From Neisseria macacae ATCC 33926 (lineage in GTDB: Bacteria > Pseudomonadota > Gammaproteobacteria > Burkholderiales > Neisseriaceae), in contig NZ_CP094241.1 of assembly GCF_022749495.1 (NCBI RefSeq), positions 806,001-870,000 of the forward strand: 64,000 nt of DNA. The letters are read 5' to 3'. Below are positions 45,350 through 54,486 of the stretch, one piece after another. The notes beneath the pieces were generated by a model. It did no database searches. It was not told where the DNA came from and saw only the letters and a list, made by a program, of their open reading frames with translations. The position numbers and the translations under genes were made by a program. Within the stretch, counting starts at the first letter, position 1; the number at the start of each line of letters is the position of its first letter.

Positions 45350-45446
45350 TAACCAAATTCGATAAGATAAGCAAAAACCATTCTTTCCGCCGAAGCCTGC
45401 GGGATTTTAAGATGGGCGGCACGATAGCTTAATAAGAGAACACGCC

Positions 45447-46862
45447 ATGAACCATTATCCCCTGTTTGCCGATTTGAACGGCCGCCCCGTCCTGCTGGCG
45501 GGTGCGGGCAAAGTTGCGGAACGCAAAGCCGAAAGCCTGTTGCAGGCAGGGGCTGCGGTCAGGGTTGTCGCCCGCGAACTCAATCCCGTTTTCCAAAAAT
45601 GGGCGGACGAAGGCAAAATCGAATGGCTGGGCAGCGAATTTCACGAGGACGACTTGGACGGCGTGTTTTTCGCCGTCGCCGCCACCGACGATTACGCCTT
45701 CAACCGCCGCATTTTCCAAGCGGCGGAGCAGCGGGCGAAACTCTGCAACACCGTCGATACCGCGGATTTGTGTTCCTTCACTGTCCCCGCCGTCATCGAC
45801 CGCAGCCCGATCAAAATCGCTGTCTCCAGCGGCGCGACCGCCCCCGTTTTGGCGCGCAAGTGGCGGCAGATCATCGAAACGCTCATCCCGCTGCACACCG
45901 GTCAAATGGCGGTGCTCGCAGGCAAATGGCGCAACGCGGTCAAAGCCAAAATCAAAGGCACGGCAAACCGCCGCCGTTTTTGGGAAAACCTGTTTGACAG
46001 CCGCTTTAACGCGCTTGCCGCCCAAGGCAACCTCGATGCCGCCGAAGCAGAGCTTGCTGCGCAGCTTGACGGCTTCGGCGCGGCAAAAGGCGAAGTCGTC
46101 CTTGTCGGCGCAGGTCCCGGCGACGCAGGGCTGCTCACCTTGCACGCTTTGCAGGCGATACAGGCGGCGGATGTCGTGTTCCACGATGCCTTGGTTTCAG
46201 ACGACGTTTTAAGCATGGTGCGCAAAGACGCGGACAAAATCAGCGTCGGCAAACGCGCAGGCTCGCACCACGTCCAACAAGAAGAAACCAACCGCCTCCT
46301 GGTCGAATACGCCCGCCAAGGTTTGCGCGTCGTCCGGCTCAAAGGCGGCGACCCCTTCGTTTTCGGGCGCGGCGGCGAAGAAGCCCAAGTTTTGAGAGAG
46401 GCACACATCCCCTACCGCATCATCCCCGGCATCACCGCCGCACTGGGCGCGACCGCCTACGCAGGCATCCCCCTGACACACCGCGACTGCGCACAAAGCG
46501 CGCTCTTCGTTACCGGACACAGCAAACACGACGGCCACCAACCCGACTGGCGCACGCTCGCCCTGAGCAACCAAACACTGGTCGTCTATATGGGCACGCT
46601 CAAAGCCGCCGAAACCGCCGAAAAGCTGATGGCGCACGGACGCAGCGGCGACACACCCGTCGCCATCGTCTCCAACGGCACGCTTCCGCATCAGAGCGTC
46701 GTAACAGGTCGTCTGAAAAACCTGTCCGAGCTGGCAGAAAACGCCCCGCGCCCCGCGCTGATCGTTATCGGCGAAGTCGTTTCCCTGCGCGACGAATTGA
46801 AATGGTTTCAAGAAAACCCCGCGCAAAACCGCCTTCACACGCTGCACGAACAAGCCGCCTGA
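45447..46862 (+). CDS. cysG: Siroheme synthase, trifunctional
   Basis: 471 aa. The N-terminal dehydrogenase/ferrochelatase domain (about residues 1-200) has the NAD-binding LLAGAGKVAERKAESLLQAG and TAVDTADLCSFTVPA-like region. The C-terminal uroporphyrinogen-III methyltransferase (about 215-471) has VLVGAGPGDAGLLTLHAL, RLKGGDPFVFGRGGEE and IPYRIIPGITAALGA. Makes siroheme for sulfite reductase, which fits the neighbouring cysD. A DUS inside the gene encodes GRLKN (about 46707). Confidence 0.95.
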   Translation: MNHYPLFADLNGRPVLLAGAGKVAERKAESLLQAGAAVRVVARELNPVFQKWADEGKIEWLGSEFHEDDLDGVFFAVAATDDYAFNRRIFQAAEQRAKLCNTVDTADLCSFTVPAVIDRSPIKIAVSSGATAPVLARKWRQIIETLIPLHTGQMAVLAGKWRNAVKAKIKGTANRRRFWENLFDSRFNALAAQGNLDAAEAELAAQLDGFGAAKGEVVLVGAGPGDAGLLTLHALQAIQAADVVFHDALVSDDVLSMVRKDADKISVGKRAGSHHVQQEETNRLLVEYARQGLRVVRLKGGDPFVFGRGGEEAQVLREAHIPYRIIPGITAALGATAYAGIPLTHRDCAQSALFVTGHSKHDGHQPDWRTLALSNQTLVVYMGTLKAAETAEKLMAHGRSGDTPVAIVSNGTLPHQSVVTGRLKNLSELAENAPRPALIVIGEVVSLRDELKWFQENPAQNRLHTLHEQAA

Positions 46863-46889
46863 AGCGTTGTTCAAACCGTTTAAACAAAC

Positions 46890-46934
46890 AAAAGGTCGTC
46901 TGAAAACCCCAATCCGGTTTTCAGACGACCTTTC
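46890..46934 (+). terminator. Inverted DUS pair after cysG
   Basis: AAAAGGTCGTCTGAAAACC and GGTTTTCAGACGACCTTT. Confidence 0.82.
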
Positions 46935-47059
46935 TTGATTATGCTTTCACGGTCGGATGGTGTAAGATGCTGACGCAGCACGCAATCGCGTCAACAAACG
47001 CCTCCAACGGAGCGTGCGGCATGCCAAACAGAGATAGGGCAGATAGCGGCCGAGTCATC

Positions 47060-47088
47060 AAACGGATGGATGCCGCTTTCCGTTTTTT
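47060..47088 (+). promoter_or_regulatory. Hairpin before hflX
   Basis: AAACGGA, 12-base loop, TCCGTTTTTT, about 22 bases before the TTG start. Terminator-like; might attenuate hflX. Confidence 0.35.
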
Positions 47089-47109
47089 CAAAAAAAGAAA
47101 GGATTTTCC

Positions 47110-48300
47110 TTGTCCAAACGCAACATTTTCCCCGTCGACAAATCTTTGGAGCAACCCGAACGCGTGATGCTGGTCGGGGTGATGTTGAGCGCGGATTATT
47201 CGGGCGCGAACGAAGTGCGCGAGCGGACTTTTCAGACGACCTTGGACGAGGCGGCGGAATTGGTCGCGGCGGCGGGCGGCGAGCTGGTGTTGCGGGAAAC
47301 CGCCAAGCGCGACAAGGCGCATACGGCTTATTTCGTCGGCACGGGTAAGGCGGAGGAGTTGGCGGCGGCGGTGAAGCTGCACGACATCGGGTTGGCGGTG
47401 TTCAACCATGAATTGACGCCGACGCAGGAGCGCAATTTGGAGAAAATCCTGCAATGCCGCGTCCTCGACCGCGTGGGTCTGATTTTGGCGATTTTTGCCA
47501 AACGCGCCCAATCGCAAGAGGGTAAATTGCAGGTGGAGCTGGCGCAGTTGAACCATTTGAGCGGGCGGCTGGTGCGCGGCTACGGGCATTTGCAGAGCCA
47601 GAAGGGCGGCATCGGCCTGAAAGGGCCGGGCGAGACGCAGTTGGAAACCGACCGCCGCTTAATCGGGCAGAAAATCACGGCGTTGAAAAAACAGTTGGTG
47701 CAAGTGAAAAAACAACGTGCCACGCGCCGCAAATCGCGGATGGAAGGTCGTCTGAAAACCTTTGCCATCGTCGGCTATACCAACGCGGGCAAATCCAGCC
47801 TGTTCAACCGTCTGACCAAGGCGGACGTGTTGGCGAAAGACCAGCTTTTTGCCACGCTGGATACGACGGCGCGGCGTTTGTTCCTGTCGCAAGAGGCGGG
47901 CGTGATTCTGACGGATACGGTCGGTTTCGTCCGCGATTTGCCGCATAAGCTGGTGTCGGCGTTTTCGGCGACGCTGGAGGAAACGGCTTTGGCGGACGTG
48001 TTGCTGCACGTCGTTGATGCGTCCAATCCCGATTTCGAGCGGCAGATGGACGATGTGAATGCGGTTTTGGAAGAAATCGGCGCGGATGAAGTGCCTCAGC
48101 TTGTCGTGTACAACAAAATCGACCTGCTGCCGGAAGGCGTGCGCGATGCGGGCGTGTTGCGGGACAATTCGGGACGCGCCGTCGGCGTGAATATTTCGGT
48201 GACGAAAAGTCTGGGCTTGGACGCTTTGCGCGAGGCGATGATTGAACGGGCGTTGGAAAACGGCGGCAAGGGGTCGTCTGAAAACTGCGAAGCCGAATAA
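47110..48300 (+). CDS. hflX: GTPase HflX
   Basis: 396 aa, TTG start at 47110 with AAAGGA in front. Ribosome-splitting GTPase of heat stress. N-terminal nucleotide-binding domain (VGVMLSADYSGANEVRERTF) with LSGRLVRGYGHLQSQKGGIG and the glycine-rich KGPGETQLETDRR linker, then the GTPase domain: G1 GYTNAGKSS (about residues 221-229), G2 with TLDTTARR, G3 DTVGFV, G4 NKID. A DUS at about 47745 encodes GRLKT just before G1. Lacks an hfq neighbour. Confidence 0.95.
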   Translation: MSKRNIFPVDKSLEQPERVMLVGVMLSADYSGANEVRERTFQTTLDEAAELVAAAGGELVLRETAKRDKAHTAYFVGTGKAEELAAAVKLHDIGLAVFNHELTPTQERNLEKILQCRVLDRVGLILAIFAKRAQSQEGKLQVELAQLNHLSGRLVRGYGHLQSQKGGIGLKGPGETQLETDRRLIGQKITALKKQLVQVKKQRATRRKSRMEGRLKTFAIVGYTNAGKSSLFNRLTKADVLAKDQLFATLDTTARRLFLSQEAGVILTDTVGFVRDLPHKLVSAFSATLEETALADVLLHVVDASNPDFERQMDDVNAVLEEIGADEVPQLVVYNKIDLLPEGVRDAGVLRDNSGRAVGVNISVTKSLGLDALREAMIERALENGGKGSSENCEAE

Positions 48301-48417
48301 AAACAGGATGTTTTGACTGCCGTTGTTTCTCAATGGGAAGGGAGGCGGGGCGGATTTCGATTTCAATCCGGTGTATTTGCCGCCGCGTGTTTAAAAAGGT
48401 CGTCTGAAAAAATAAAG

Positions 48418-48474
48418 GCCGTTTGGAAAACAAAGATAAATCAGGGAGGGTTTATCTTTATTTCCAAACGGCCG
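48418..48474. terminator. Long bidirectional terminator after hflX
   Basis: GGCCGTTTGGAAA and TTTCCAAACGGCC with an inner AAAGATAAA/TTTATCTTT stem: a more than 20-bp hairpin between hflX and the minus-strand small gene. A DUS copy precedes it at about 48398. Confidence 0.82.
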
Positions 48475-48491
48475 TTTAAAAGGTTTCCCGC

Positions 48492-48617
48492 TTAGAGGGG
48501 GAGGAGGCGGCGTTTTTTCAAAACGTTTTCGTAAATCATCCATGCCGCCAAGCTCAGGTAGGCGACGCTGGACAGGATGCCGATAACGGCAAAAATAGGT
48601 AGTAGGCGGTCAATCAT
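48492..48617 (-). CDS. Small membrane protein, 41 aa
   Basis: ATG at 48617, stop at 48492. One transmembrane helix (residues about 6-29: LPIFAVIGILSSVAYLSLAA), then WMIYENVLKKRRLLPL, a positively charged tail, so it is probably cytoplasmic-side C-terminus. A weak GGGA ribosome site precedes it and a strong terminator hairpin follows 18 bases after the stop. It is divergent from the copper ATPase gene ccoI. It has the size of small oxidase subunits (CydX, CcoQ, CcoS) but matches none that I recognise. Confidence 0.55.
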   Translation of the reverse strand: MIDRLLPIFAVIGILSSVAYLSLAAWMIYENVLKKRRLLPL

Positions 48618-49036
48618 GATGTTTTCCCAAGTAAGTGGTTAATGGAAATTTTTGTGTAAAAGCGTAATGTTTTGTATTTTTTATTGTACTGTTTGTACGG
48701 AATATGCGTGTAGTATGCAGCTTCAAATCGAGTCGGTCAACAAAAATGTATGGTGTTTTTTTAAAAAAGTTCCTTTTTTACATTAAAATAATCGGTAAAT
48801 TCGACCGATATGCGGTATGGTATGGCAACCGTTCGTCTATTGATAAAAGGATATACTATTGAAAAATATAAATAAATAATATAAAAATATGCAAATTGTT
48901 TTAAAATAAACGTTTTGTAAAATATTTTAAAAAATCTGCTAAAAAGCGACACTTTAATAAAGTTTACATTTTTAAACATTTCAAATCCAAGTTTCAAGCG
49001 GCAAACCACCTGCCGGCACACCATCAGGCACATATT
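48618..49036. other. Very AT-rich divergent intergenic region
   Basis: 419 bases between the 41-aa gene and ccoI, far richer in A and T than the flanking genes, with long A/T runs (48870-49000) and no gene. No FNR palindrome was found. It must carry both promoters. Confidence 0.45.
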
Positions 49037-51508
49037 ATGAATCAAACGGAAAGAACCTGTTTCCATTGCGGTTTGGAAGTCCCCGAACACCTCCATCTGA
49101 CCGTCCGCTACGAAAATGAAGACCATGAAACCTGCTGCGCGGGTTGTCAGGCGGTGGCGCAGAGCATTATTGATGCAGGTTTGGGCAATTATTACAAACA
49201 GCGTACCGCCGACGCGGAAAAATCCGAATTGCCGCCGCCGGAAGTGTTGTCGCAACTGAAATTGTACGATTTGCCCGAAGTGCAGGCGGATTTTGTCGAA
49301 GTCGGGGAAGGAAATAAGCGCGAGGCAGTGTTGATGCTGGGCGGTATTACATGCGCGGCGTGCGTATGGCTGATTGAGCAACAGCTTTTGCGGACGGCGG
49401 GCGTGGTGCGCGTGGATTTGAATTACAGTACGCACCGCTGCCGCGTGGTGTGGGACGAGGGCAAAATCGCGCTGTCGGACATTCTTTTGAAAATCCGCAA
49501 AACGGGTTATACCGCCGCGCCTTACGATGCGCAAAAAGTCGAGGCGCAGGCGCAGAAAGAGCGCAAACAGTTTATCGTCAGGCTGGCGGTGGCGGGTTTG
49601 GGCATGATGCAGACGATGATGTTTGCCGTGCCGACCTATCTTTACGGCGGCGATATCGAGCCGCTGTTTTTGGAAATCCTGCACTGGGGCGGCTTTTTGA
49701 TGGTGCTGCCCGTCGTGTTTTACAGCGCGTTGCCGTTTTACCGCGGCGCGTGGCGCGATTGGAAAAACCGCCGCGTCGGCATGGATACGCCGATTGCGAT
49801 TGCCGTCGTGATGACCTTTGTCGCGGGCATTTACAGCCTTGCCGTCAATGCGGGGCAGGGGATGTATTTCGAGTCCATCGCCATGTTGCTGTTTTTCCTG
49901 CTGGGCGGGCGGTTTATGGAACAAATCGCAAGGCGCAGGGCGGGGGATGCGGCGGAGCGGCTGGTGAAACTTGTTCCCGCGTTCTGCCACCGCCTTCCGT
50001 CTTATCCCGACAGCGAGGAAATCGAAGAAGCGGCGGTTGTACAGCTTCAAGCCGGCGACGTGATCGTCGTCAAACCCGGCGAAGTCATTCCTGTGGACGG
50101 CACGGTGTTGTCCGGCGAGAGCGAAGTGGACGAAGCCATGTTGACGGGCGAGAGCCTGCCCGTGGTTAAAAGGTCGTCTGAAAACGTTACCGCAGGCACG
50201 CTCAATACAGGCAGCCCGCTTGTTGTCCGAACCGACCGCACCGGCAACAACACGCGTCTGTCGCACATCGTCAAACTGCTCGATCGCGCGCTCGCCCAAA
50301 AACCGCGCGCCGCTGAGCTTGCCGAGAAATACGCTTCCAGCTTCGTGTTTGGCGAGCTGCTGCTTGCCGTGCCCGTTTTCATCGGCTGGACGTGGTATGC
50401 CGACGCACAAACCGCCTTGTGGATTACCGTCGCGCTGCTGGTCATCACTTGCCCGTGCGCACTTTCACTTGCCACGCCGACCGCGCTTGCCGCCTCCACA
50501 GGCGCGCTTGCCGACGACGGCGTGTTAATCAGCGGCAAACAAAGCCTCGAAACGCTCGCCCAAATCGACGATGTCGTGTTCGACAAAACCGGCACGCTGA
50601 CCAAAGGACAACTGTCCGTCAGCCGAATCATCCCCTTAGGTCGTCTGAAAACAGCAGAAGCGCTCGCCGCCGCACAAGCCCTGGAGCAACAATCCGAACA
50701 CCCCATCGCCCGCGCCATCTTGAACCACACGCTTTCAGACGACCCCGCCCCTGCGCCCGAATACACAGTCTCCCAACGCGTCAACCGCATCGGGCAAGGC
50801 GTTAGCGCGCAAATGACCTACAAAGGAGAAACCCAAGTTTGGGCATTGGGACGCGCCGATTTTGTCGCCGGAATAGCCGGCGTGTTGCCTGACGAAGCCG
50901 CCGGTATCGAACACGCAGGCAGCATGGTGTTCCTCGGCAACCAAAGCGGTTTCCAAGCCGTCTTCCTGCTCGAAGACCAAATCAAAGACAGCGCCGCCGC
51001 CATGCTCGACATCCTCAAACAACAAGGCATCCGCACCCACCTGCTCAGCGGTGACCGCACAAATGCCGTCGCACAAGTTGCGCAGGCACTCGGTTTGGAC
51101 ACCTACCGCGCCGAAGCCACGCCTGAAGATAAACTCGCCTATGTTGAAGACTTGCAGAAACAGGGCAGAAAAGTCTTGATGGTCGGCGACGGTATCAACG
51201 ATGCCCCCGTCCTCGCCCAAGCAGACGTGTCCGCCGCCGTTGCAGCAGGCGCCGATGTCGCACGCGACGGCGCCGATCTGGTCTTGCTCAACGACGATTT
51301 GAACATCCTGCCCGCCACCATCGCCCAAGCTCGCCGCACACGCGAAATCATCCGCCAAAACCTCGCCTGGGCAAGCGCATACAACATCATCGCCGTCCCA
51401 CTCGCCGTCTTGGGCTACGTCAAACCCTGGATCGCCGCATTAGGCATGAGCCTCAGCTCGCTGTTTGTCGTGGGCAATGCGTTGAGGCTGTTGAAGAAAA
51501 GAAAATAG
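49037..51508 (+). CDS. ccoI: Copper-translocating P-type ATPase, CcoI/FixI type
   Basis: 823 aa P1B ATPase. An N-terminal cysteine-rich domain ([19 protein letters not shown], residues 8-40) typical of CcoI, an HMA domain with [10 protein letters not shown] (102-111), transmembrane CPC motif TCPCALSL (about 471-478), phosphorylation site DKTGTLTKG (about 515) and hinge GDGINDAP (about 716). CcoI exports or delivers copper for assembly of cbb3-type oxidase. ccoS and the oxidase genes are not adjacent. Three DUS copies are embedded (about 50169, 50640, 50731). Confidence 0.93.
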   Translation: MNQTERTCFHCGLEVPEHLHLTVRYENEDHETCCAGCQAVAQSIIDAGLGNYYKQRTADAEKSELPPPEVLSQLKLYDLPEVQADFVEVGEGNKREAVLMLGGITCAACVWLIEQQLLRTAGVVRVDLNYSTHRCRVVWDEGKIALSDILLKIRKTGYTAAPYDAQKVEAQAQKERKQFIVRLAVAGLGMMQTMMFAVPTYLYGGDIEPLFLEILHWGGFLMVLPVVFYSALPFYRGAWRDWKNRRVGMDTPIAIAVVMTFVAGIYSLAVNAGQGMYFESIAMLLFFLLGGRFMEQIARRRAGDAAERLVKLVPAFCHRLPSYPDSEEIEEAAVVQLQAGDVIVVKPGEVIPVDGTVLSGESEVDEAMLTGESLPVVKRSSENVTAGTLNTGSPLVVRTDRTGNNTRLSHIVKLLDRALAQKPRAAELAEKYASSFVFGELLLAVPVFIGWTWYADAQTALWITVALLVITCPCALSLATPTALAASTGALADDGVLISGKQSLETLAQIDDVVFDKTGTLTKGQLSVSRIIPLGRLKTAEALAAAQALEQQSEHPIARAILNHTLSDDPAPAPEYTVSQRVNRIGQGVSAQMTYKGETQVWALGRADFVAGIAGVLPDEAAGIEHAGSMVFLGNQSGFQAVFLLEDQIKDSAAAMLDILKQQGIRTHLLSGDRTNAVAQVAQALGLDTYRAEATPEDKLAYVEDLQKQGRKVLMVGDGINDAPVLAQADVSAAVAAGADVARDGADLVLLNDDLNILPATIAQARRTREIIRQNLAWASAYNIIAVPLAVLGYVKPWIAALGMSLSSLFVVGNALRLLKKRK

Positions 51509-51523
51509 TTAATTTTGGAAGAA

Positions 51524-51569
51524 AGAGGTCGTCTGAAAAACCGGATTTGGAATTTTCAGACGACGTTTT
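51524..51569 (+). terminator. Imperfect DUS pair after ccoI
   Basis: AGAGGTCGTCTGAAAA and TTTTCAGACGACGTTTTT; runs directly into a Correia element. Confidence 0.6.
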
Positions 51570-51676
51570 TATAGTGGATTAAATTTAAATCAGGACAAGG
51601 CGACGAAGCCGCAGACAGTACAGATAGTACGGCAAGGCGAGGCAACGCCGTACTGGTTTAAATTTAATCCACTATA
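51570..51676. repeat. Correia element, 107 bp
   Basis: TATAGTGGATTAAATTTAAA to AATTTAATCCACTATA. It marks the left edge of the accessory region. Confidence 0.9.
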
Positions 51677-51796
51677 TTTGGTTTTTTAAAGGCAGGTTGG
51701 ACAGTGTTTTTTGTGGGCAAAGCCCACGCTACGGAGGACGTCGATTGAATTCAGGCTAAAAGGTCGTCTAAAACCTTTGATTTGATAGCAGATTGG

Positions 51797-51862
51797 GGTG
51801 AAAATTGGATATTGTAGAATGTTCAAGGTTCTTGTTGGTGCTTAACTCAGCCTACGCTTGCT
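51797..51862 (+). repeat. Left copy of imperfect direct repeat flanking the immunity genes
   Basis: Reads TGAAAATTGGATATT ... CTTGTTGG ... CCTACGCTTGCT and matches 53164-53228 (TGAAAATTGAACATT ... TTGTTGG ... CCTACGCTTGCT) over about 65 bases with scattered changes. Confidence 0.6.
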
Positions 51863-51937
51863 AAAAGTGGAAATATTGATGGCAAGGGAAATTTGAGTGG
51901 AAAGATGTTTCGTATAGATGATAAATTTCTGAAATAA
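51863..51937 (+). pseudogene. Possible 3' remnant of a toxin gene
   Basis: An open frame of 24 codons ending in TAA: KSGNIDGKGNLSGKMFRIDD then KFLK. Glycine-rich segments followed by a short basic tail are common at the C-termini of polymorphic toxins, and the next gene (immunity type) starts only 13 bases after this stop. The upstream part of the gene is gone; the left copy of the direct repeat stands in its place. It could also be chance coding. Confidence 0.35.
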
Positions 51938-51950
51938 AGAGAGTATTTTT

Positions 51951-52349
51951 ATGTATTTAAGATTTACGATTATGATTTTTGGTGATAATTTCAAGCCTAG
52001 TAAAATGGTTAATAACCTTGAGACTTCTCTTGAAGTTACTGACTATTTTGATGCTGGAGGAAAAGATGAATTTGGGGAAATAAATGATTATGGATGTCTG
52101 GAATTAAACCACAAAAATGAATTTTCAAAAGAATATTGGGATAGTGAATATGAACAGGAATTCGTAGATTTTTTTAGAAAAAATTATCAATTATTAAGAT
52201 TAAATAATGCTGATGATCTTAGAATTTTTATTGAAGCTTACTATTCGGATCAATGCAATTTTGAAATTTTCAATAATGAATTATTATCAGATTTAGCAAA
52301 ATACAAAGTTAGCCTACCAATAAGTGTTTATTATTGTGATAATGATTGA
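51951..52349 (+). CDS. DUF4279-like protein, probable immunity protein
   Basis: 132 aa, acidic. The opening LRFTIMIFGDNFKPSKMVNN resembles the DUF4279 pattern (F-x-I-x-G-x-x-F-x-P-x-x-I), a family often encoded as immunity proteins after polymorphic toxins. AGAGAG lies before the ATG. Base composition is much more AT-rich than the core genes, a sign of transfer. No intact toxin gene is next to it. Confidence 0.65.
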   Translation: MYLRFTIMIFGDNFKPSKMVNNLETSLEVTDYFDAGGKDEFGEINDYGCLELNHKNEFSKEYWDSEYEQEFVDFFRKNYQLLRLNNADDLRIFIEAYYSDQCNFEIFNNELLSDLAKYKVSLPISVYYCDND

Positions 52350-52436
52350 TATCATAATTTGTAACATGTGTATTAAAAATTTGCATAACTCAACAGGGTA
52401 TTATGAATATGAAGCATTTTTAGAGGTAATATTGCA

Positions 52437-52742
52437 ATGAATGATACTCTTGTTGTAGATATTAATTTGGGAAGCTTAGGAACATCAAGCAGTTTTTTAA
52501 AAATTATGAGTGAGAAGTTATACTTTCCAGATTATTTTGGATTTAATTACGATGCGCTAGATGAATGTATGCAAGATTTGAGTTGGTTGCTCGAAGAAAA
52601 AATAATTATAAATTTCAGATTTATAGAAAGGATAAAAAGAAAAAATGAGTCTTTATACAAAATAATATATGACTGCCTTGTTATGTATCAAGAATATTGG
52701 CAAAAAACTCAGTATAAGAAAAAAGTTATATTAAATTTTTGA
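52437..52742 (+). CDS. Barstar-like RNase inhibitor (immunity protein)
   Basis: 101 aa. LYFPDYFGFNYDALDECMQD (residues 28-47) is the barstar signature, in which this loop and helix plug the active site of a barnase-type ribonuclease; LSWLLEEKIIINF continues the fold. AGAGG lies 12 bases before the ATG. AT-rich like its neighbours. The cognate RNase toxin is absent from the window, so it is an orphan that may protect against toxins of competitors. Confidence 0.8.
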   Translation: MNDTLVVDINLGSLGTSSSFLKIMSEKLYFPDYFGFNYDALDECMQDLSWLLEEKIIINFRFIERIKRKNESLYKIIYDCLVMYQEYWQKTQYKKKVILNF

Positions 52743-52794
52743 ATAAAATTATATAAATTAATGATGAAAGTAATTTTTGAGTGGTAGGTAGAGT

Positions 52795-53130
52795 TTACGT
52801 TAGCTCAAGTTCTGTTGAAACAATCCCATAATTTTCTTTGAACAGTCTCAAGTAATCAAAGAAACAGTCAAACTCATCCCGATTTTCAAATTTGGCAATC
52901 TGTTCAATCAGACCACGCCATGTATGGGTGGTTTGAAGAAAATCAAACTGCTCAATTAGCCAGTAATAAAATTTTTCTCTAAAAATATCATCTTTTTGAC
53001 TAGGTATATCATTGAGTCCTTCACATAGATAATATCCTGTTATAAAACTTTCTAAAATCTTTATATTTTTTTCGCTTAAATACATAAGCGGCCTTTTTTC
53101 GATATATGCCAATAAATCTAAACAATTCAT
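52795..53130 (-). CDS. Probable immunity protein, 111 aa
   Basis: Opposite strand to the two preceding genes. LLAYIEKRPLMYLSEKNIKI then LESFITGYYLC matches a pattern frequent in small immunity proteins (K-R-P-x-M-Y-L ... L-x-x-F-x-x-G-Y). The rest is helical and rich in Phe, Tyr and Trp. AT-rich. Exact family not certain. Confidence 0.6.
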   Translation of the reverse strand: MNCLDLLAYIEKRPLMYLSEKNIKILESFITGYYLCEGLNDIPSQKDDIFREKFYYWLIEQFDFLQTTHTWRGLIEQIAKFENRDEFDCFFDYLRLFKENYGIVSTELELT

Positions 53131-53163
53131 TTAAAATATTCCCATTGTTGGTAGTAGGTTAGA

Positions 53164-53228
53164 TTGAAAATTGAACATTACAGAAAGATTAGAGCCTTTG
53201 TTGGGTCTTGACCCAACCTACGCTTGCT
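53164..53228 (+). repeat. Right copy of imperfect direct repeat
   Basis: Partner of 51797-51862. Contains GTTGGGTCTTGACCCAAC, itself a small palindrome. It ends about 40 bases before the IS element. Confidence 0.6.
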
Positions 53229-53269
53229 GGGACAGGATTGAGTATTGAGCGGATTAAAGTTAACAGGCC

Positions 53270-54486
53270 GAGACCTTTGCAAAATTCCTTTTCCCCCAAC
53301 AGCCAAAACCCAAACACAGGTTTTCGGCTGTTTCCGCCCCAATCACTCCCGATTCTACCCAAATGCCCCCTTAATCCTCCCCGGACGCCTCATAATCAGG
53401 CATCCAGGCCACCTTTTAGGCAGCAACAGGCACACTTAGCCTGTTGGCCGCTTTCAACAGGTTCAAACACATCGCTTTCAGATGACTTTGCGCACTCACT
53501 TTAATCAGTCCGAAATAGGCTGCCCGGGCGTAGCGGAATTTACGGTGCAGCGTCCCAAAGCTCTGTTCGACCACATAACGGGTCTTCGACAAATATCGGT
53601 TACGTTTAGTTTGCACTTCCGTCAGCGGACGGTTGCGGTGGGCTTTGCGCATAATGCCGTCCAGCAACTGATGCTCTTTCAGATGTTGCCGGTTTTCCTT
53701 ACTGTCATAGCCTTTATCGGCATAGACGGTCGTACCTTTGGCTATACCTTCCAGCAAAGGCGACAGGTGGTTGCACTCATGGGTATTGGCGGGGGTAATG
53801 TGCAGTTTCTCGATATAGCCTTCCTCATCGGTACGGGTATGTTGTTTGTAACCGAGTTTGTAGAGGCCGTTTTTCTTTGTCCAGCGGGCATCTTTATCCT
53901 TACTCGGTGTGGTTTGGCCGCTGACTTGTCCTTCTTCATCGACTTCTATGGCCTGACGCTGTTTGCTGCCGGCGGTCTGAATAATGGTGGCATCAATGAC
54001 GGCGGCGGATGCTTTCTCTACTTTTAGGTTTTTTTCGGTCAATTGTCGGTTAATCAATTCCAGCAGTTCGGACAGGGTGTCGTCTTGCGCCAGCCAGTTG
54101 CGGTAGCGGCATAAGATGCTGTAATCGGAGATGCTCAGTTCGTCAAAACGGCAAAACAGGTTGAAATCGATGCGGGTGATGAGGCTGTGTTCGAGTTCGG
54201 GATCGGAGAGGCTGTGCCATTGTCCGAGCAGGACGGCTTTGAACATGGACAACAGGGGATAGGCGGGACGGCCGCGGTGGTCTCGGAGGTAACGGGTTCT
54301 TTGACGGTTCAGATACTGTTCGATCGGTTGCCAATCAATCACCTGATCCAACTTCAATAATGGGAAGCGGTCGATGTGTTTGGCAATCATGGCTTGTGCG
54401 GTTTGCTGGAAGAAGGTGCTCATGGAAAATCCCCTAAATGTCTTGATGGGAATTTAGGGGATTTTGGGGAATTTTGCAAAGGTCTC
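53270..54486. mobile_element. IS1106-like insertion sequence (IS5 family), 1217 bp
   Basis: Terminal inverted repeats GAGACCTTTGCAAAATTCC (53270-53288) and its complement GGAATTTTGCAAAGGTCTC (54468-54486), 19 bp perfect. Outside the ends, AGGCC occurs on both sides (53265-53269 and 54487-54491), a likely 5-base target duplication; the right copy is the start of a DUS hairpin. One intact transposase gene. Confidence 0.92.
53416..54423 (-). CDS. IS5-family transposase, IS1106 type
   Basis: 335 aa, apparently intact. N-terminal DUF772-type domain (YPLLSMFKAVLLGQWHSLSD, then LFCRFDELSISDYSILCRYRN) and DDE catalytic domain: Asp in AAVIDATIIQ (about residue 144), Asp in TTVYADKGYDS (about 230), and Glu in YVVEQSFGTLHRKFRYARA (about 289). 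Same sequence type as IS1106 of N. meningitidis. Confidence 0.92.
   Translation of the reverse strand: MSTFFQQTAQAMIAKHIDRFPLLKLDQVIDWQPIEQYLNRQRTRYLRDHRGRPAYPLLSMFKAVLLGQWHSLSDPELEHSLITRIDFNLFCRFDELSISDYSILCRYRNWLAQDDTLSELLELINRQLTEKNLKVEKASAAVIDATIIQTAGSKQRQAIEVDEEGQVSGQTTPSKDKDARWTKKNGLYKLGYKQHTRTDEEGYIEKLHITPANTHECNHLSPLLEGIAKGTTVYADKGYDSKENRQHLKEHQLLDGIMRKAHRNRPLTEVQTKRNRYLSKTRYVVEQSFGTLHRKFRYARAAYFGLIKVSAQSHLKAMCLNLLKAANRLSVPVAA

Noticed and set aside
48761..50410. A 549-aa minus-strand gene
   Set aside because: Shadow of ccoI; the product is rich in His, Arg and Ala and has no domain, while ccoI on the plus strand has all its motifs.
53208..53504. A 98-aa gene at the left IS end
   Set aside because: Made of the direct repeat and the IS terminal region, overlapping the transposase end; no ribosome site.
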